From Montifringilla adamsi (Eukaryota > Chordata > Aves > Passeriformes > Passeridae), in contig JAGGNK010006892.1 of NCBI GenBank assembly GCA_017590115.1, forward strand, positions 14,051,736 to 14,115,735: DNA of 64,000 bases. Direction: 5' to 3'. Both the position numbers and the translations under genes were made by a program. Position 1 is the stretch's first letter. The number at the start of each line of letters is the position of its first letter. Positions 52,001-64,000 of this stretch are shown piece by piece. The notes beneath the pieces were generated by a model, which was not told the DNA's origin, made no database searches, and saw only the letters and a program-made list of their open reading frames with translations.

Positions 52001-55000
52001 TACCAGCTCAGGCTTTCTGGATCAAAAGAGTGGCAGATCAACAAATGTCTGCCTTGATCACCATAAAACAGTAAAAACATGTTTCTTTCCCCCATGACAT
52101 AATGGGAAGGTCTCCTTTAGAGTAAATCAAAGAAAAGCATTATAATCTCTCCTTGTCCTGGAGGGTTTGCTTCTATGCATTTCTGGCTCTGCACTTTCCT
52201 CAGCCACATGTACACACATTCATGTGCACAGACACCTAGATGGATTCATCATTTTCCTGTCCATTATTTTCCTGCCTGCTCTGGTTTCATCCTGCCGTTT
52301 TCAGCCAAGGACTCTGGCCACCTGTGGGGCAGCATTGTCCCAGTGTGCAAGGCCTTGCCCTACCCTCTCAGCAAGCCCTTGCATGTTCCTCCTGCTCAGC
52401 ATGTCCACAGGCAGCTGCAACAGGAGCAAAGCAGGTGGTCTCTGCTTCCAGCTGGGAAGAGAGCATGTATCCTGCCCTCCCCAGCTGGAGAGACAGGAGA
52501 TGTCTGCAGTCATAAAATCCAAAGTGTATGATCTTCATAAACTCACACAACCTTATCTTTGCAGGACAGATGAGTCCGGCTCATAGGTGGTACAAGCAGG
52601 AGAGCAGGTCAACTGGGCAAGAGCTGCTACAGTCCCCAGGTAAGGCTGAGCATCCTGAAGATCAAACCTGGGACTATGCTTTTCGTGCTCCATTTGCGGG
52701 CTGGATGGATGTTATTATTTACTGCATTGTTTGTGGCCAGAAAGGGTCTGTGGCATTAATGACCATGACCTCTGCTTTGAAACTGGGTAATTGCCATTTG
52801 ATTAGAGCACACATGGTGCTGTACTGCAGTCATAGCAGCTCCAGGGAAGTAGCAAGTCTGCATTGCTTTCCAAGAAACCGTTTCAGTCCTGCTGCCCAGA
52901 GTTCGGCTTTGCACAGCACATGCAGACAGCTGGTTTGCATGAAGACCCCATCACCTGGGAGCGTGCCAAAATCCCTCAAATGCCTGTCCCTGAGCTCAGA
53001 GGATTCCTGGGAGGAGAACTCGGTCTCTCACTGCGTCTTTGCTGGCAATAGCAACAGCAGAGGACCGGTTCACAACTCTGCTGCATACCGGGTCACGACT
53101 GGCAAGGGATTTTGTGGCTTGGCCTCTGAAGTCAGGATTTGTCTGGAGATGTTTCTGAATTATGTGGACAAGATGGAAGCTATAAAATGCTGAAAGTGAA
53201 GACATTTGCAAAAGAGGCCAGATAAGGCAAAGTAGTCCTTTTTCTTGTCTCCACTGACATCCATCCCTGCGTCGGTGTGTCAAGCAGAGATGAACATTTC
53301 CGAAGTAAGAAATCATACGTTGATCTGGCTAACAAATTGCCAGAGCCATTCTGTGAAAGTGCCTCAGACACTAAATCTGAAATCAATTCCCTTTTCTCAC
53401 CCTAAATCCTGCTTTTTTACATCCACAGTTAATCATTACTACTTTTCACATCGTGTGTCATGACATGAGTCCCACCTTAGGAGCATAACTAGGTTGCCCC
53501 TCACTATTTCCATTCCCCTGGGCCTCTCGTATTACCTGCCTCTGGTAAGAGGCTGCCCACACTCTGGCACTTTTGCATCCCTGCAAATATACCCTGTATT
53601 TCTTGATGAAGCTGTCTGCTGACTCAAAAGGCTGTCACTTACTTCACACAGCTACTTCTCCATGCAAGGGGTCCAGTTCCTCTGTTGTGCAATCTGTCTA
53701 TTTGATCTTCTGACAGAAAAAAAAAAAAAAGAGACATTTGCTGTTTCCACAGCACACAAGAGACAATCAGCCCTTCTATGGGGCAATGACTTGACAGAAA
53801 TAATGTACAGTCCCTTTCCTATTCTTAGAATAAAACAGCAGCATGTAATTCACTCTGAAAATTGTCCCTGCATGGCTGGCACATGTACTCCCAGTAGCTT
53901 TTTGAGATGCCTGCAGTTACAAAAGAGGTGGGAATTATGGCATCCCTCTGGAATTCTACTGCTGGACATCACCTAATGTTAATAAATCAGAGCAACTATC
54001 TGCATGCTGGATGAGTAAAGTTAGACACCTGGTTTGAAACTGTTGGTCCCATTTTACTTCCAGCGAGTCACCTAGTCTGCTGTTTCCTTACAACTCAAGT
54101 TATTGATACTTTGCCCCTTAAAGTGGTCTCCAATGCTGCCTTTCCAGTTTGTCCTGCCAGGCTGGACTGGCTCCTGGTGCTGGAAGGCCTGGAGGCAGGG
54201 GCCTCTTGCTGCAGCGTCACCAGGGCTCACACGCTGTATCCTGTGGGGTTTGTGACTGCAGCCAGACGCAGCACTGTGGGGCATGAGCTTTGGTTCACCC
54301 AGCCTGTGCTCCAGCCAGCCCATGTGGTATCTTCCAGATAGCCCTTGCACACTTCCTCCCCAGTACTTTTCCACTTGCTCTCTGATGTAGCTAACCCTAT
54401 TTCTGAGGTTTGCTAAACATGCAGCCAGCTTCAAGCAAACCACGGAACCCAAACAAAAGAAAGCTCATTCCTCATTTTCCTGACCAGACCCAAACAACAT
54501 CTATGACACTTCCCCAATTTGAACACGTGAGATTTGCCTGCCAGCCACTGGAAAAAAAGACCCCGAATCATCCTCTCTGGGAAACAGTGGTCAAGCTGAG
54601 ATACAGCACTGCACATCTCCCTGCATCTCATGCCCTTGCCTCCACTCTTGGGTATCCAGGCCTTGGGTCAGCCCCTTGTACCCTTGGTTGTCCAATAAGT
54701 TGCAGCTAAAATCTTTTTGACCTCTTGAGTATGTTTTCCAGCACTGTGCTCTGGCTTTGCTACTGATGTGGAGAGTTATTTCTGGTAGGTCCTGTGGCAC
54801 TGTGTCATCTTGACACTCTCTCTGTGAAAGGTACCAACTGTCCTGGTGCACCTGCAGGCCCCTAAGCACTGTCTGCCAGAGAGTTCTTGTCACTTGGGCT
54901 CAAAAAATAAATTCACTATATACTTTGATTACCTCAGAGGAGTAGATTTCCTTGCTTTTAGGTAGCATATTGTTTTAAAATGGGGTATTCTGCAAATAGA

Positions 55001-58000
55001 TTTGCTGCAAGCAAAACAGAAAGCCTTGGACCAGCAATCCCAGCCAACAGCTCTTGCAAGTGAAGTGAGTCTAAATGACTGTGCACAAGGTCACTTTTTT
55101 AAGATGTCTGTGGAAATCCACTTCTTCTATGCAATTTCCTTTTTGTTGCAGTCCTCAGGATAAAATGGACAGGCAAACCATAGGCTGTTTCTATTCTAGG
55201 GTAGCCTGTAAGAAATAACTGTGAGGTTCAGCAAAACAACAGCAGTCTCTGGAGACAGAGAACATCAGCAGCACTGGTCTCCTGTTCCCTTTGCCCTCTC
55301 TGTAGGCACTCAGACCAAAAATGCCACTGGCTTCCCTCATCCTCCATGCAAAACTTCTTTCCTTCTTTCTTCACCCTCACACATTTATCTTTCTCCTCTG
55401 TTTCCCTCCATGCTGCAGTGCTTTTGCAGTGCTTTTGCACTGGTTTTTTTGCAAAAACCAGGCCAACCTGTCTGGTTTTATTCTCTCATCCTTCTCTCAG
55501 GACACTGCTGCTCCAGTGGCTCAGCATCCCTGGCTTTCCCAGAAAGCCACCTTTTCCTTGTCCAACCCTCTGAGAACTCTTCCACTTGCCTTGGAAAGTG
55601 CTCATATCCTGCCCAGCTGCTGAGAGTCCATCAGCCATATTCCACCATATGGCACTGCATCCCCCTGCTTTATCTCATGGAAAATATCAAGATAATCAGA
55701 CCTGCCTCTCTGTGATTCATGTAACCATCTGTCTGGGCTTCCCACTGTTCCAGTGCTCTGGTATCGACCCTGCTAGCCAGAATATAAGTGGGCTTTTACT
55801 GTCCAAATTTCTTAATCTAAACAAACATGAAAAGCCAAATTCTGCTTTGGGCTCCGTTTCTACAAATCCCATTTGTGACATTAAATGGGGCTGTTTGAAT
55901 CAGTGTGAGCATGGAGTTTGGCCTGGAATTTTCCAGCTGATTTATGGTGTCCATCTGGCTGCTCTTAATCAAGAAGAGCCTGGCCTGAGCACAGTTTTTA
56001 AACAACACCATTATGCAGAAAGCTCAGCCATGGCCACAGCCATGCTTGACACCAGGAATGATGACGCAGTTCTGTCCCTCCTGCGTCACTTTTCCTTGTC
56101 TCCTGAGCTTTCAGGCACTGCCTGTCCGCTCAAGGCAGGCCCTGCCTTAAGTAAACCCTCTGAAATGGGGATGATGAACTTTTGAAGAAAGCTTGTCTGT
56201 GGCCAGTTCAACTGCTACTGGGACTGCTTCTGTAGAGCACCCTTCACCATGGCTTATCACACGTGTCTTCAGCTAGAGGCAAGAAGCTGGCAGATAAACT
56301 GGCTGTCTCCCAGTTCCGCTTAATACCCAAGGTATTGGTTGCAGTTAGCAGGGCCTTGAGCAGACCTGGTCTCCTGAAATGTGTGCTGCATCATCAGTGC
56401 TCCTGACATCCCTTTCCCCAAGGGCACCAGCCATGCAGAGCTTCAGTCCTCGGCTGCCGCAGTGCTGCAGTGGGGTCAGCTCCCATGACGTAGTGCTGCT
56501 GGCACCACATGGTGCTATCTTCCCTGAGGAGTCCAGCTCTCCCTAGGATCCATCTCCTGGCCCCATTTGGGTAGCTGCTGAGAGACTCCAGCCCTGGCTT
56601 GCAGGAGTCAAGAGATGTGGAGTGGGATGGAGGTGGAAACGCCCCTTGCACCCAAACAAATAGGGCACCATCCCCGTGTGTATGACAAGCAGTGGCGGGC
56701 ACACCTGGATCAGACCCTTTCCAGCATTTTAGGAATGAAGCATTTAAATCCTCCAAGATGCAACCCTTAAAAAATCATGTTGTGTGGCCTGCTTTCCCAA
56801 CCAGGCTGTCCACCTTGCACCACCGGCCTAGTGAAAGCCCAACAGCACACAGTCAGTCCGATTTCTGATGGAAATGTCTTAACACTTAAAAGGAAAACTT
56901 TTTGAAACTGAAATCTGTGTATTTTCTTGATGTTGAAAATAAATAAATACAGCTCCTTATAGCCTTTGTGACATGCCCCACATCTGCAATATTTTAAGAA
57001 CACTGTTCTTGAAACCCAGTGAACATCAGAGAATCTCAGCTTGCCTTTAAGAATTAAAAAAGCACCTTTTCCTTGACTTTTCAGAAAAAAATCCTTGTAT
57101 CGAAACAAAGGAGCCTGCAGTATAGAGGTTACAAAATCAGTCTTAAAGCAAATAGAAGGGATGTGAACCTGTTAATTTTAAAATCTCAAAATTTCTGAAT
57201 GCTGGGGATTGGTGACATAAAATTTCCATACAGACAATTCAGTGAGTCTTCTAATCAGTCAGCATGATAGAAAGTCTTTTGGATGCTACCCACAGGATTT
57301 GTTATTTTTATAACTCTTGGCTCGTTTAAGTTATTTTTTAAATTATTCTATCTCATTACAGTTTTATGTTAATTAGCATAGAGCTGAAAAAAGAAAATGT
57401 GTTAAATCTGAAAACCAGGAAGAAGCAGAAAAATAAGGCCCTAAGTTTCCAAAAGCAATGCTATTGCAGCCATGTTTCCTAATCACTTCACGCAGAAATT
57501 AATCTGAAAGTGTTCTCAAGAACCCACGCTTCCACCTTTTGGCCTCAAGCCAAGAAGGGCTCAGAACTTCTCAAAGAGGGCTACAGCTCGTGTATGTTCA
57601 AAGTGACTCGTTGTAACCAATTTTTCAAAGACTCTTACAAAGCAGAGGATCTGGAGCTGTGTAGGGTCATTCTGCAGGGTCTCTCTGTGTTCCAGCATTT
57701 CAGCACTGCCTGGCCTGGCCATGCAAGTGGCAAAGACCAGCTCTTGGGCATCACCGGGAGAAAGATTTATCTGTTTGCTGAATTGAAACCCAGGACTTAA
57801 ATGTTTTTTTTTCAAACAATAGGGTACCTCAGGGAGAAGATGTGAAAGCAAAGGGGGAAAACTCAGTCCTGTTGTGTGTGCAAGCAGGAGCCTGGGTTCC
57901 CACAGAAGCAGACTGACTCCTCTGCTCATCACTTCTGCTTTTGGGTTCAGTCTGAATCTGATGTAAACTGGTACCCTGTTCCTGCGGACAGAAAGGAGAA

Positions 58001-58468
58001 TGCTAGAAGACACCTCAACTCTGCATTTGCATCCTTTGCCATCCTCCCAGGCTAGACCATCCTCCCCCTTCACTGTTTTCCAAGTATCTTCCTCAAGAGA
58101 ACTGGCACAAAAAAAAACCCAGAGGTGTATGATAATAAAGATAACTGCTTAAAATTTTCCTCATTAATGACTTTGCCTTTTCTCTGCCCTTAAGCCATTT
58201 TTTTAATCCCTTTCAACATTTTCTTGCCTATTCTATGCCATGTTTTCTGACCTTGCAAATCAATCTATTGTGCAATGCAATATTAAATGCACCCTTGACA
58301 GCTGGATGAACTGTACTGTTTCCCCCTTGTCCACTAATCCAGTAAGCAAATTCATCAGGTCTGACCCACATCCCTCCTTGGGGAGCAACAGTGAGCCTCT
58401 CACAAGGCTGGAAAACAGAAGCATGCAGCCCCAAGGCTTTACTACGGACAGTAACATTCTTCAATCGT
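49066..58468. other. Intergenic, no gene recognised
   Basis: 9.4 kb without recognisable exons or repeats except a poly-A run at 53717-53730. The longest open frames are 52528-53193 (+, 221 codons) and 55586-56185 (+, 199 codons). Neither resembles a known protein, and both overlap competing frames. Confidence 0.6.
53717..53730. repeat. Poly-A tract (14 A)
   Basis: Fourteen consecutive A with no recognisable retroposon body on either side. Confidence 0.9.
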
Positions 58469-58912
58469 TGTGACATTCACATTCTCTGAAAAAAAATCCC
58501 TTTGCCCAGGATTTTTCTCCTGGGAAGCTGAGAGGCCTCAGAGAAAAGGAAAACAATTCTTATCTCATTTGCTTCTCCTGTGTTGTGCTCCTCTGGAATG
58601 TGTTTGGAGATTGTTTACCCACAGGTGATTGCTTGATTGGTCTCCGGTGTGAGTTGTTTGGACTCATTGGCCAGTTGGGGCCAAGCAGTGTTGGGACTCT
58701 GGAAAGAGTCACAAGTTTTCATTATTATCATTTTAGCATTCAGTAAGTATATTTTCTGTATTCTTTAGTATAGCATAGTATTCTTTAATATTTAATTAAA
58801 TATATTATAATATTTAATATATTATAGTATAATAAAGTAATAAATTAGCCTTCTGAGAACATGGAGTCAGATTCATCATTCCTGCCTTTGTCAGGGGTGC
58901 CTTGCAAATACA
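58469..58912 (+). mobile_element. Solo LTR of an endogenous retrovirus, TguLTR5-like
   Basis: About 444 bp, bounded by TG (TGTGACATTCACATTCTCTG) and CA (CAAATACA). Diagnostic stretches are GCCCAGGATTTTTCTCCTGG, GAAGCTGAGAGGCCTCAGAG, TTGGAGATTGTTTACCC, TTAGCCTTCTGAGAACATGG and AGTCAGATTCATCATTCC. I recognise this as the high-copy passerine LTR catalogued as TguLTR5. An AT-rich, partly tandem TATAGTAT block precedes a poly-A signal AATAAA at 58831-58836. No internal retroviral sequence is next to it, so it is a solo LTR left by recombination. I could not find an exact target-site duplication, so the ends may be off by a few bases. Confidence 0.88.
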
Positions 58913-61357
58913 GTAAGTCATCATCCAAAACCCAGTCTGGCTCTCCAGCATGAAGTGAGAGTAAAATTAATGTCGGTGAGGTGACACGTGAGTGGTTCTG
59001 GCAAGGGTGGGAAGGCATTCGGCTCTGCCACTTAAAATGCAAGATTATATTTGCTTTTAATGTTCTCACACCTGGAGAGGCTCCCGTCTTCCCTGTCAGC
59101 AAAAGCCTCACACGGCACAGCTGGTGAGGCAGGGTGCTGCGTGCGGGGCTGGGCCGGCTGCAGCCGTCCAAGCGTTCAAAGCAGAAGGTGTGAAAGCATT
59201 GGGACATCACACAGTCCAAACCCCACACTGAGACAGGCTGCAAGACATCCAGACTGTCCCTGACGGATGTTTCTCTGACCTTGTCTTGAAAAATTTTTAA
59301 TTATCCTTCTAATTGGAAAGTTGTAAAATTAAATGTCTCTGGCTGCAAAATATAGCTGACTACCACTTGTGTGCCAGTCTGATCCCCAGGGAGGTAATGT
59401 AACAATGGATAAGAGCAGTTCTGAGATCTCATTGGTATTTTATAGGGGTTCAGGGTCAAAATCCAGGCCAAAGTAAGTATTTCATTACTGCCTTACTAGT
59501 GAAACTGTTATTGACACAGTCACATTTTTTGGAGCACAAGAATAGATGGGAAAACAAATGAGCATTTCAGAGCATGAAGGTGAGCAGTGCTGCTCCACTC
59601 ATCTCTCCCCATGGGCTTAGGAGAGGAGTGTGCTTTTCTAGTCTGCCCTGGGCATGTCCCTTATATATTATGTGCTCATGACTGTTCAATGTGATGTCCC
59701 TGTAGAGAAAGAAAAAAATGTGAATTTTAAGTAGAAAAATTCTGCTTTCAATGCATTTTCCTCCAAAACACATGGTGACTAAAGTGTTACAAAACAAAAA
59801 ATATTTCCATTTTTTCCATTTGTTTCCCTGAATTTTCTGACAGTCTTTGCTCTCATTTCTGCCCCTTGCAAACCAAGGAGTTGGCTTGGGAATTTCCCTG
59901 CAAGTTCCCTCTCTAACCTCAAAGTATTTCCAAGTTCTCTTTTCTACTTTCTCCCACATTTTTTTCACATGTGAACACCAAAATTCCCATTCATGTGCAA
60001 GAGTAGCTATTGGCCTCTGACCTGAGAGAAGCTCGACCAGAAATTGGTAGTTTCTCCAAGCTCTATTAATGGAAATATTAAATAATATATCAGATGGAGC
60101 AGGTTTCAAACTCCTACGAGACACTAACATGGCCTAATGTCTCCTTGGAAACGCTGCAGCGTGGGGGTTTGGCAGAGCGTGTCGGTGATACTACGGATTG
60201 TATAGTGTGGGACTACTATAGCTGCTGGCCACTGCATCCAGTCCTCCAAGGCTTTCTCTACCCTGCCTGCTAAAGGCATCCATGCAGAAACTGATTTCCA
60301 AAGCTAAAAATTGTGATCCACATTTCCGGGTTTTTAAGACTCAGGCAACAAGGGCACAAAAGGCACTTATTCCCAAATTATGCAAGTTTTCAGAAGGGTT
60401 TCAGCACATCCTGATGTTTTTCACTAGGCATCTATAGAGACAGTCATGGACTGGAAGCTAAGAATGTCTTTTGATGAATTGTGACCCACATTCAATATTG
60501 AACTTGAATAAACTGGCTTTCTAGTACCAAAGATGCTTACGGGGAATGTTGTGCTTAGACACTAAAGAAAAGCTTTACTTTCTGGCTGCTTTAGCATGAA
60601 TACCCATTTTTATCATATTTCCTTTTTAATTTTAGGTAAAGCCACAGATACATTTTCACACAGCAAAATGAGATAATCTGAGAGAAATATGTCAGGACAG
60701 ATTGTGAAAAGAGGTGATATTTAGAGTGGATGAAAACCCACAATATGAGACGCTGGTAACTTGGGCTGCTATGTACCAGATTACATTTAAAAAAGAAAAA
60801 AAGGGACAAAGCAAGTTTTTTTTCTCCTTCCTTCTGAGGAATCACTTTCAGGCAAGCCCTAGGAATTAACCTGTGATCTGTTGTGCCCCCTTCTCACCCC
60901 TTCCCCACTTCAGCAAGCAAAGGTTTCTCAGAAAGCTTCCCCAGTCCCAGCTTCTGCCCTGCACAGCTCCAGAAACTGCTGAAGCAGGTGCAGCTCCACA
61001 GGCACAATAAAGGTGTAGCAGACTGGCCCAGAACAGAGCTTTTTGGAAGCAGGTGAAAGCTCTCCTTTGGTGCTGGGGAAGCTGCACTCTGGGATGTAGC
61101 CATCTCCAGTGGGAGATCAGCTGGGCTGGGCTGTCACTCCTGCGATGCTGGATACAAACCCTGCACGGAGGCTCTTGGGACAGGTTGTTCTCTGTGCAGC
61201 AAATCCACACCTGAGGAGCTCCACAAGGCTTGCACAGGCTCGGGGTGGCACACAGGGGTTTGGCATCACCACGCAGCGTGCCACTGCAACATGTCCTGCT
61301 GTCTGCCCGCCACAGTCCTGCTTCTGCACAGGTACCTGCATCCTTAATCCCCTCTAA
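58913..61357. other. Intergenic, no gene recognised
   Basis: Contains a minus-strand open frame of 187 codons (59567-60130) with no recognisable domain. No further repeats identified. Confidence 0.6.
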
Positions 61358-61848
61358 GAATCATAGAATGGTTTGGGTTGGAAGGGATCTTAAAAATTGT
61401 CTTGTTCCAATGCCCCTGCCATGGTCAGGGACATCTTCAGCTAGACCAGGTTGCTCAGAGCCCCATCCAACCCAGCCTTGAATGCTTCCAGGGATGGGGC
61501 ATCCACTTCTCTGGGCAACCTGTGCCTCGGCATTCTTACAGTAATGAGAGATTTTCTTCCTCATATCTAATCTAAACCTCATATCCTCATATCTAATCTA
61601 AACCTCATATTCCTCATATCTAATCTAAACCTACTCTCTTTCAGTTTGAAGCAATTTCCTCCTTTCTTGTCACTTCATGCCCATGTAAATAGCCTCTCTC
61701 CATCTTTCTTGTAGGCCTCCTTTAGGTACTGGAAGGCTGCAATGAGGTTTTCCCAAAGCCTTCTCTATTCCAGGCTGAACAACCCCAGTTTTCTCAGCCT
61801 TTCCTCATAGGAAAGGTGGTTCATCTCTCTAATCATCTTGGTGGCCTA
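61358..61848 (-). mobile_element. CR1 LINE, 5'-truncated 3' region
   Basis: Begins with the reverse-complemented tail AATCATAGAATGGTTTGGGT and runs through the standard 3' UTR: CCCCTGCCATGGTCAGGGAC, GGTTGCTCAGAGCCCCATCC, TCTAATCTAAACCTACTCTC, CTTTAGGTACTGGAAGGCTG, CAGGCTGAACAACCCC. It stops near GATTAGAGAGATG. At about 490 bp it is the best-preserved CR1 here, so probably the youngest. It contains no ORF2 active-site sequence and has a local triplication at 61559-61632. Confidence 0.95.
61559..61632. repeat. Three-copy tandem repeat (about 26 bp) inside the CR1
   Basis: CCTCATATCTAATCTAAA occurs three times in a row, with CCTCAT(A)T linkers. Standard CR1 has the segment once, so this arose after or during insertion. 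Confidence 0.92.
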
Positions 61849-64000
61849 TGCATGATGAGTTATTCCCTTGGTTTTGTATGTGTGGGATTAATTTGGACAT
61901 GGTTCTCTGTAGGAATGAGATTTATGTGTCATTATTATTAACATAAACATGTGCTCAGCATCAACATAAAGCTGTTCCAGCCCCAAGCACTGAAATACAG
62001 CCATTCTGTCCTCACTCCTTGCTAGTGTATTTCAGAACAGGTGAAAACAGAAGATAAATCACTCTGCACAGAAGCGGATAAAACTGGAAAGACTGTGAGA
62101 GTTATCTGTGTGTCACTTTTTCCTGTTTATTGGTCCTGGGGAGGCTAGAGAGCTTATGATACTCAGTAGCACAGGTGACAGCAAGGGCACCACAGTCTGT
62201 GTGGCAGTATCTTTCTGGAGAAAGAGAGGCTATTTATTTCTACATACTATTAACGTGATTTTTCAGAATGAAGGCACTGAAGAGGGATAGCTTCTGTTCA
62301 TGCAGGGTGGAGCAGGTCAGTAAAAAGGGAAGACATAAGACCTTGGTGCTAACCACATCCTAAAAATTCCTGTATTTAGGAGTGAATTCATCCACCCTTC
62401 ACAGCAGTGCAAACTTCCCCAGCCATAGCATCCTCCAGAGCTGCTTGACCCTGACCTGGAGAGTTCCACCTCTGGGGCTGAGAAACAGGATGGTATTCTG
62501 GTTTTCAACTGCCTTTTGCTGTAGTGAAATATTTCCAGTAAAAATAGGAGCTGTTCAGTGTGTGCCTCAAACATTTGCTGAATGACAGCAGCACTGGGAC
62601 TTTGCTGTTTAGAAAATTCCTTGTTCACCCTTATGCGACGTGTGAGATCATGGAAAGACAGAGCAATCACCTTCTGCCTGCCAAACACCCGATCACCATT
62701 TAAAGATTTTACAGCATCCCTTGGTGGATATATATTAGCACCATTTAACTACTTGCAGATATTTTTCAGAGAAAGCAAATCAGAAGTGTGGAAAACAAGA
62801 GAGAAACAGGACAGCCATCTTAGCAAGAGGAAGCCACAAAAGGAGGGCAAGCAAGTGTTGGGAAACAATTATCTTCAAATGGGCAAAGAAGTGCCTTTTT
62901 AGGTAAGTTATTACGTGATGCTATCATCACTTAAAGAAATATGAATGTTTTTGGGGCAGTAACAGCAGAGAATATTTCTCTGGTTAATCTGCATCCTCAG
63001 GTGTCTCTTGCTGTTGACAACTGGGTCAAACGAGTGCAGCAGACTCCATCCTTGTGGCTGCCTGAGTCACCAGTCCCAGGAGGAGAAGCTGGCAGAAGTC
63101 AGGGATGGAGAAGATCTGTGTGGCAGCTTCATGTGCAGGAGATGACCCTGGGACAACGGAGGAGCTGTGAACATGGCTCTGGAGGTCGGTGGCTCCAGTC
63201 CAGCATGGCGGGGGGCTGTGCTGAGGAAGCAGGGAAGTACCGCTGTGATTGTGTGGATCAGCTGGCCAGGCACACGTACAGCCCGGCACCACGGGCTGGG
63301 AAAAGTGCCCAGGCACTAATGAGAACAGAGACATGGCAATTAGCTTGTAAGCGCTTTGGATTAGGACCATCTGTGCCATGCTCCTGCAAAACCTGCTGCC
63401 ACGGGCCCTCAGCCCGCCTGGCTGAAATGCTCCGGCAGGACAAACACCCGGAGCAAGGAGCTCACACTTTTCCTGGTATCGCTGCATGCCTTCTTAGACA
63501 AAGCAGGGAAAACAATTATTTTTCAAGAGAACATTTTGTTATAACTCTGAGCATTATAATCAGTTCGAACTGCTCAAACCAAGTCAGTCCTGAACTCAGC
63601 AACACTTTCCAGCCGAAGAGCACAGCAGAAACATATGCCGGTTTTTGGACAGGAAGGGACAAGATGGACTGAAGACAATTCTGTGGAAGATTCAAGTACA
63701 TTTCCAGGAAAAGATAAATGATTCATCATGCTTCTAATAGCAGCTAAAACCCTAACTGCAAAAGCAGTAGCACAGCACAACAGGTCAGATTAATTAAGAA
63801 GGAGCAGAATGACATCAATTCTGAAAATCGAGGAGAGGAGAAGAGTTCTGGTGAAGTACCTTCGGGGGACATGCTGAAACCTTCCAGTGTACAATCACCA
63901 AATCAGGATTTAGAGCTTTAAACCTGCATAAAAGAACAACCAGGAGAGATGCTCTGAAAATCATGAAGGTCCCACCCAGCGCTAGGGGAGCTGCTCATGC
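61849..64000. other. Intergenic, no gene recognised
   Basis: Holds the longest uninterrupted open frame right of the CpG island, 62941-63672 (+, 243 codons). It has no recognisable domain, no signal peptide and a locally GC-rich middle part. No repeats recognised. Confidence 0.6.

Noticed and set aside
52528..53193. Plus-strand 221-codon frame
   Set aside because: No domain, no splice-site support, unremarkable composition; treated as accidental.
59567..60130. Minus-strand 187-codon frame considered as a retroviral or LINE remnant
   Set aside because: No protease, integrase or reverse-transcriptase motif can be read in it and no LTR or CR1 tail adjoins it.
37521..64000. Exons of the POU2AF2/POU2AF1 cluster expected beyond ARHGAP20 by mammalian synteny
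   Set aside because: I searched by eye for the conserved POU2AF N-terminal motif (RVYQGVRVKHTVKDLL-like) on both strands and did not find it; the cluster probably lies farther right.

Overview
The window is vertebrate nuclear DNA, almost certainly from a songbird. The signs are several CR1 LINE fragments with the avian 3' end (ATTCTATGA-type tails), a solo LTR that I recognise as the TguLTR5 type of passerines, an avian ERVL-type LTR, long introns, and a GC-rich CpG-island promoter broken by a run of Ns, as is common in bird assemblies. There are no prokaryotic features.

The only gene I can support is the 5' part of ARHGAP20 (Rho GTPase-activating protein 20, also called RA-RhoGAP), on the minus strand. 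I assembled six coding exons by hand from conserved peptide, splice sites and phase: 36735-36833, 26662-26747, 9133-9303, 3761-3910, 1887-1928 and 851-935. They total 633 nt (211 codons) and stay in frame across every junction. They encode the N-terminal tail, the whole PH domain and the first strand of the Ras-associating domain. The rest of the RA domain, the RhoGAP domain and the long C-terminal tail lie beyond base 1.

Layout: 1-36833 is ARHGAP20 and its introns. Intron 2 (9304-26661) holds most of the repeats and a second CpG island at about 21920-22450. That island contains a short ATG-bearing potential first exon whose splice phase fits exon 3 exactly, which suggests an unannotated internal promoter making a protein without the N-terminal tail. 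About 36240-37520 is the main CpG-island promoter, with a 123-base gap (36917-37039) just upstream of the start codon. A degenerate tandem repeat of about 35 bp lies on its intron-1 side.

From 37521 to 64000 I find no protein-coding exon. This is intergenic DNA upstream of ARHGAP20, with two LTR remnants, three CR1 copies of different ages and one ancient CR1/L3-type reverse-transcriptase relic. In mammals the sequence 5' of ARHGAP20 is also a gene-poor interval before the POU2AF2/POU2AF1 cluster, so this fits conserved synteny, but no neighbouring gene is visible here to prove it. I saw no tRNA, rRNA or CRISPR; small RNA genes cannot be excluded by eye.
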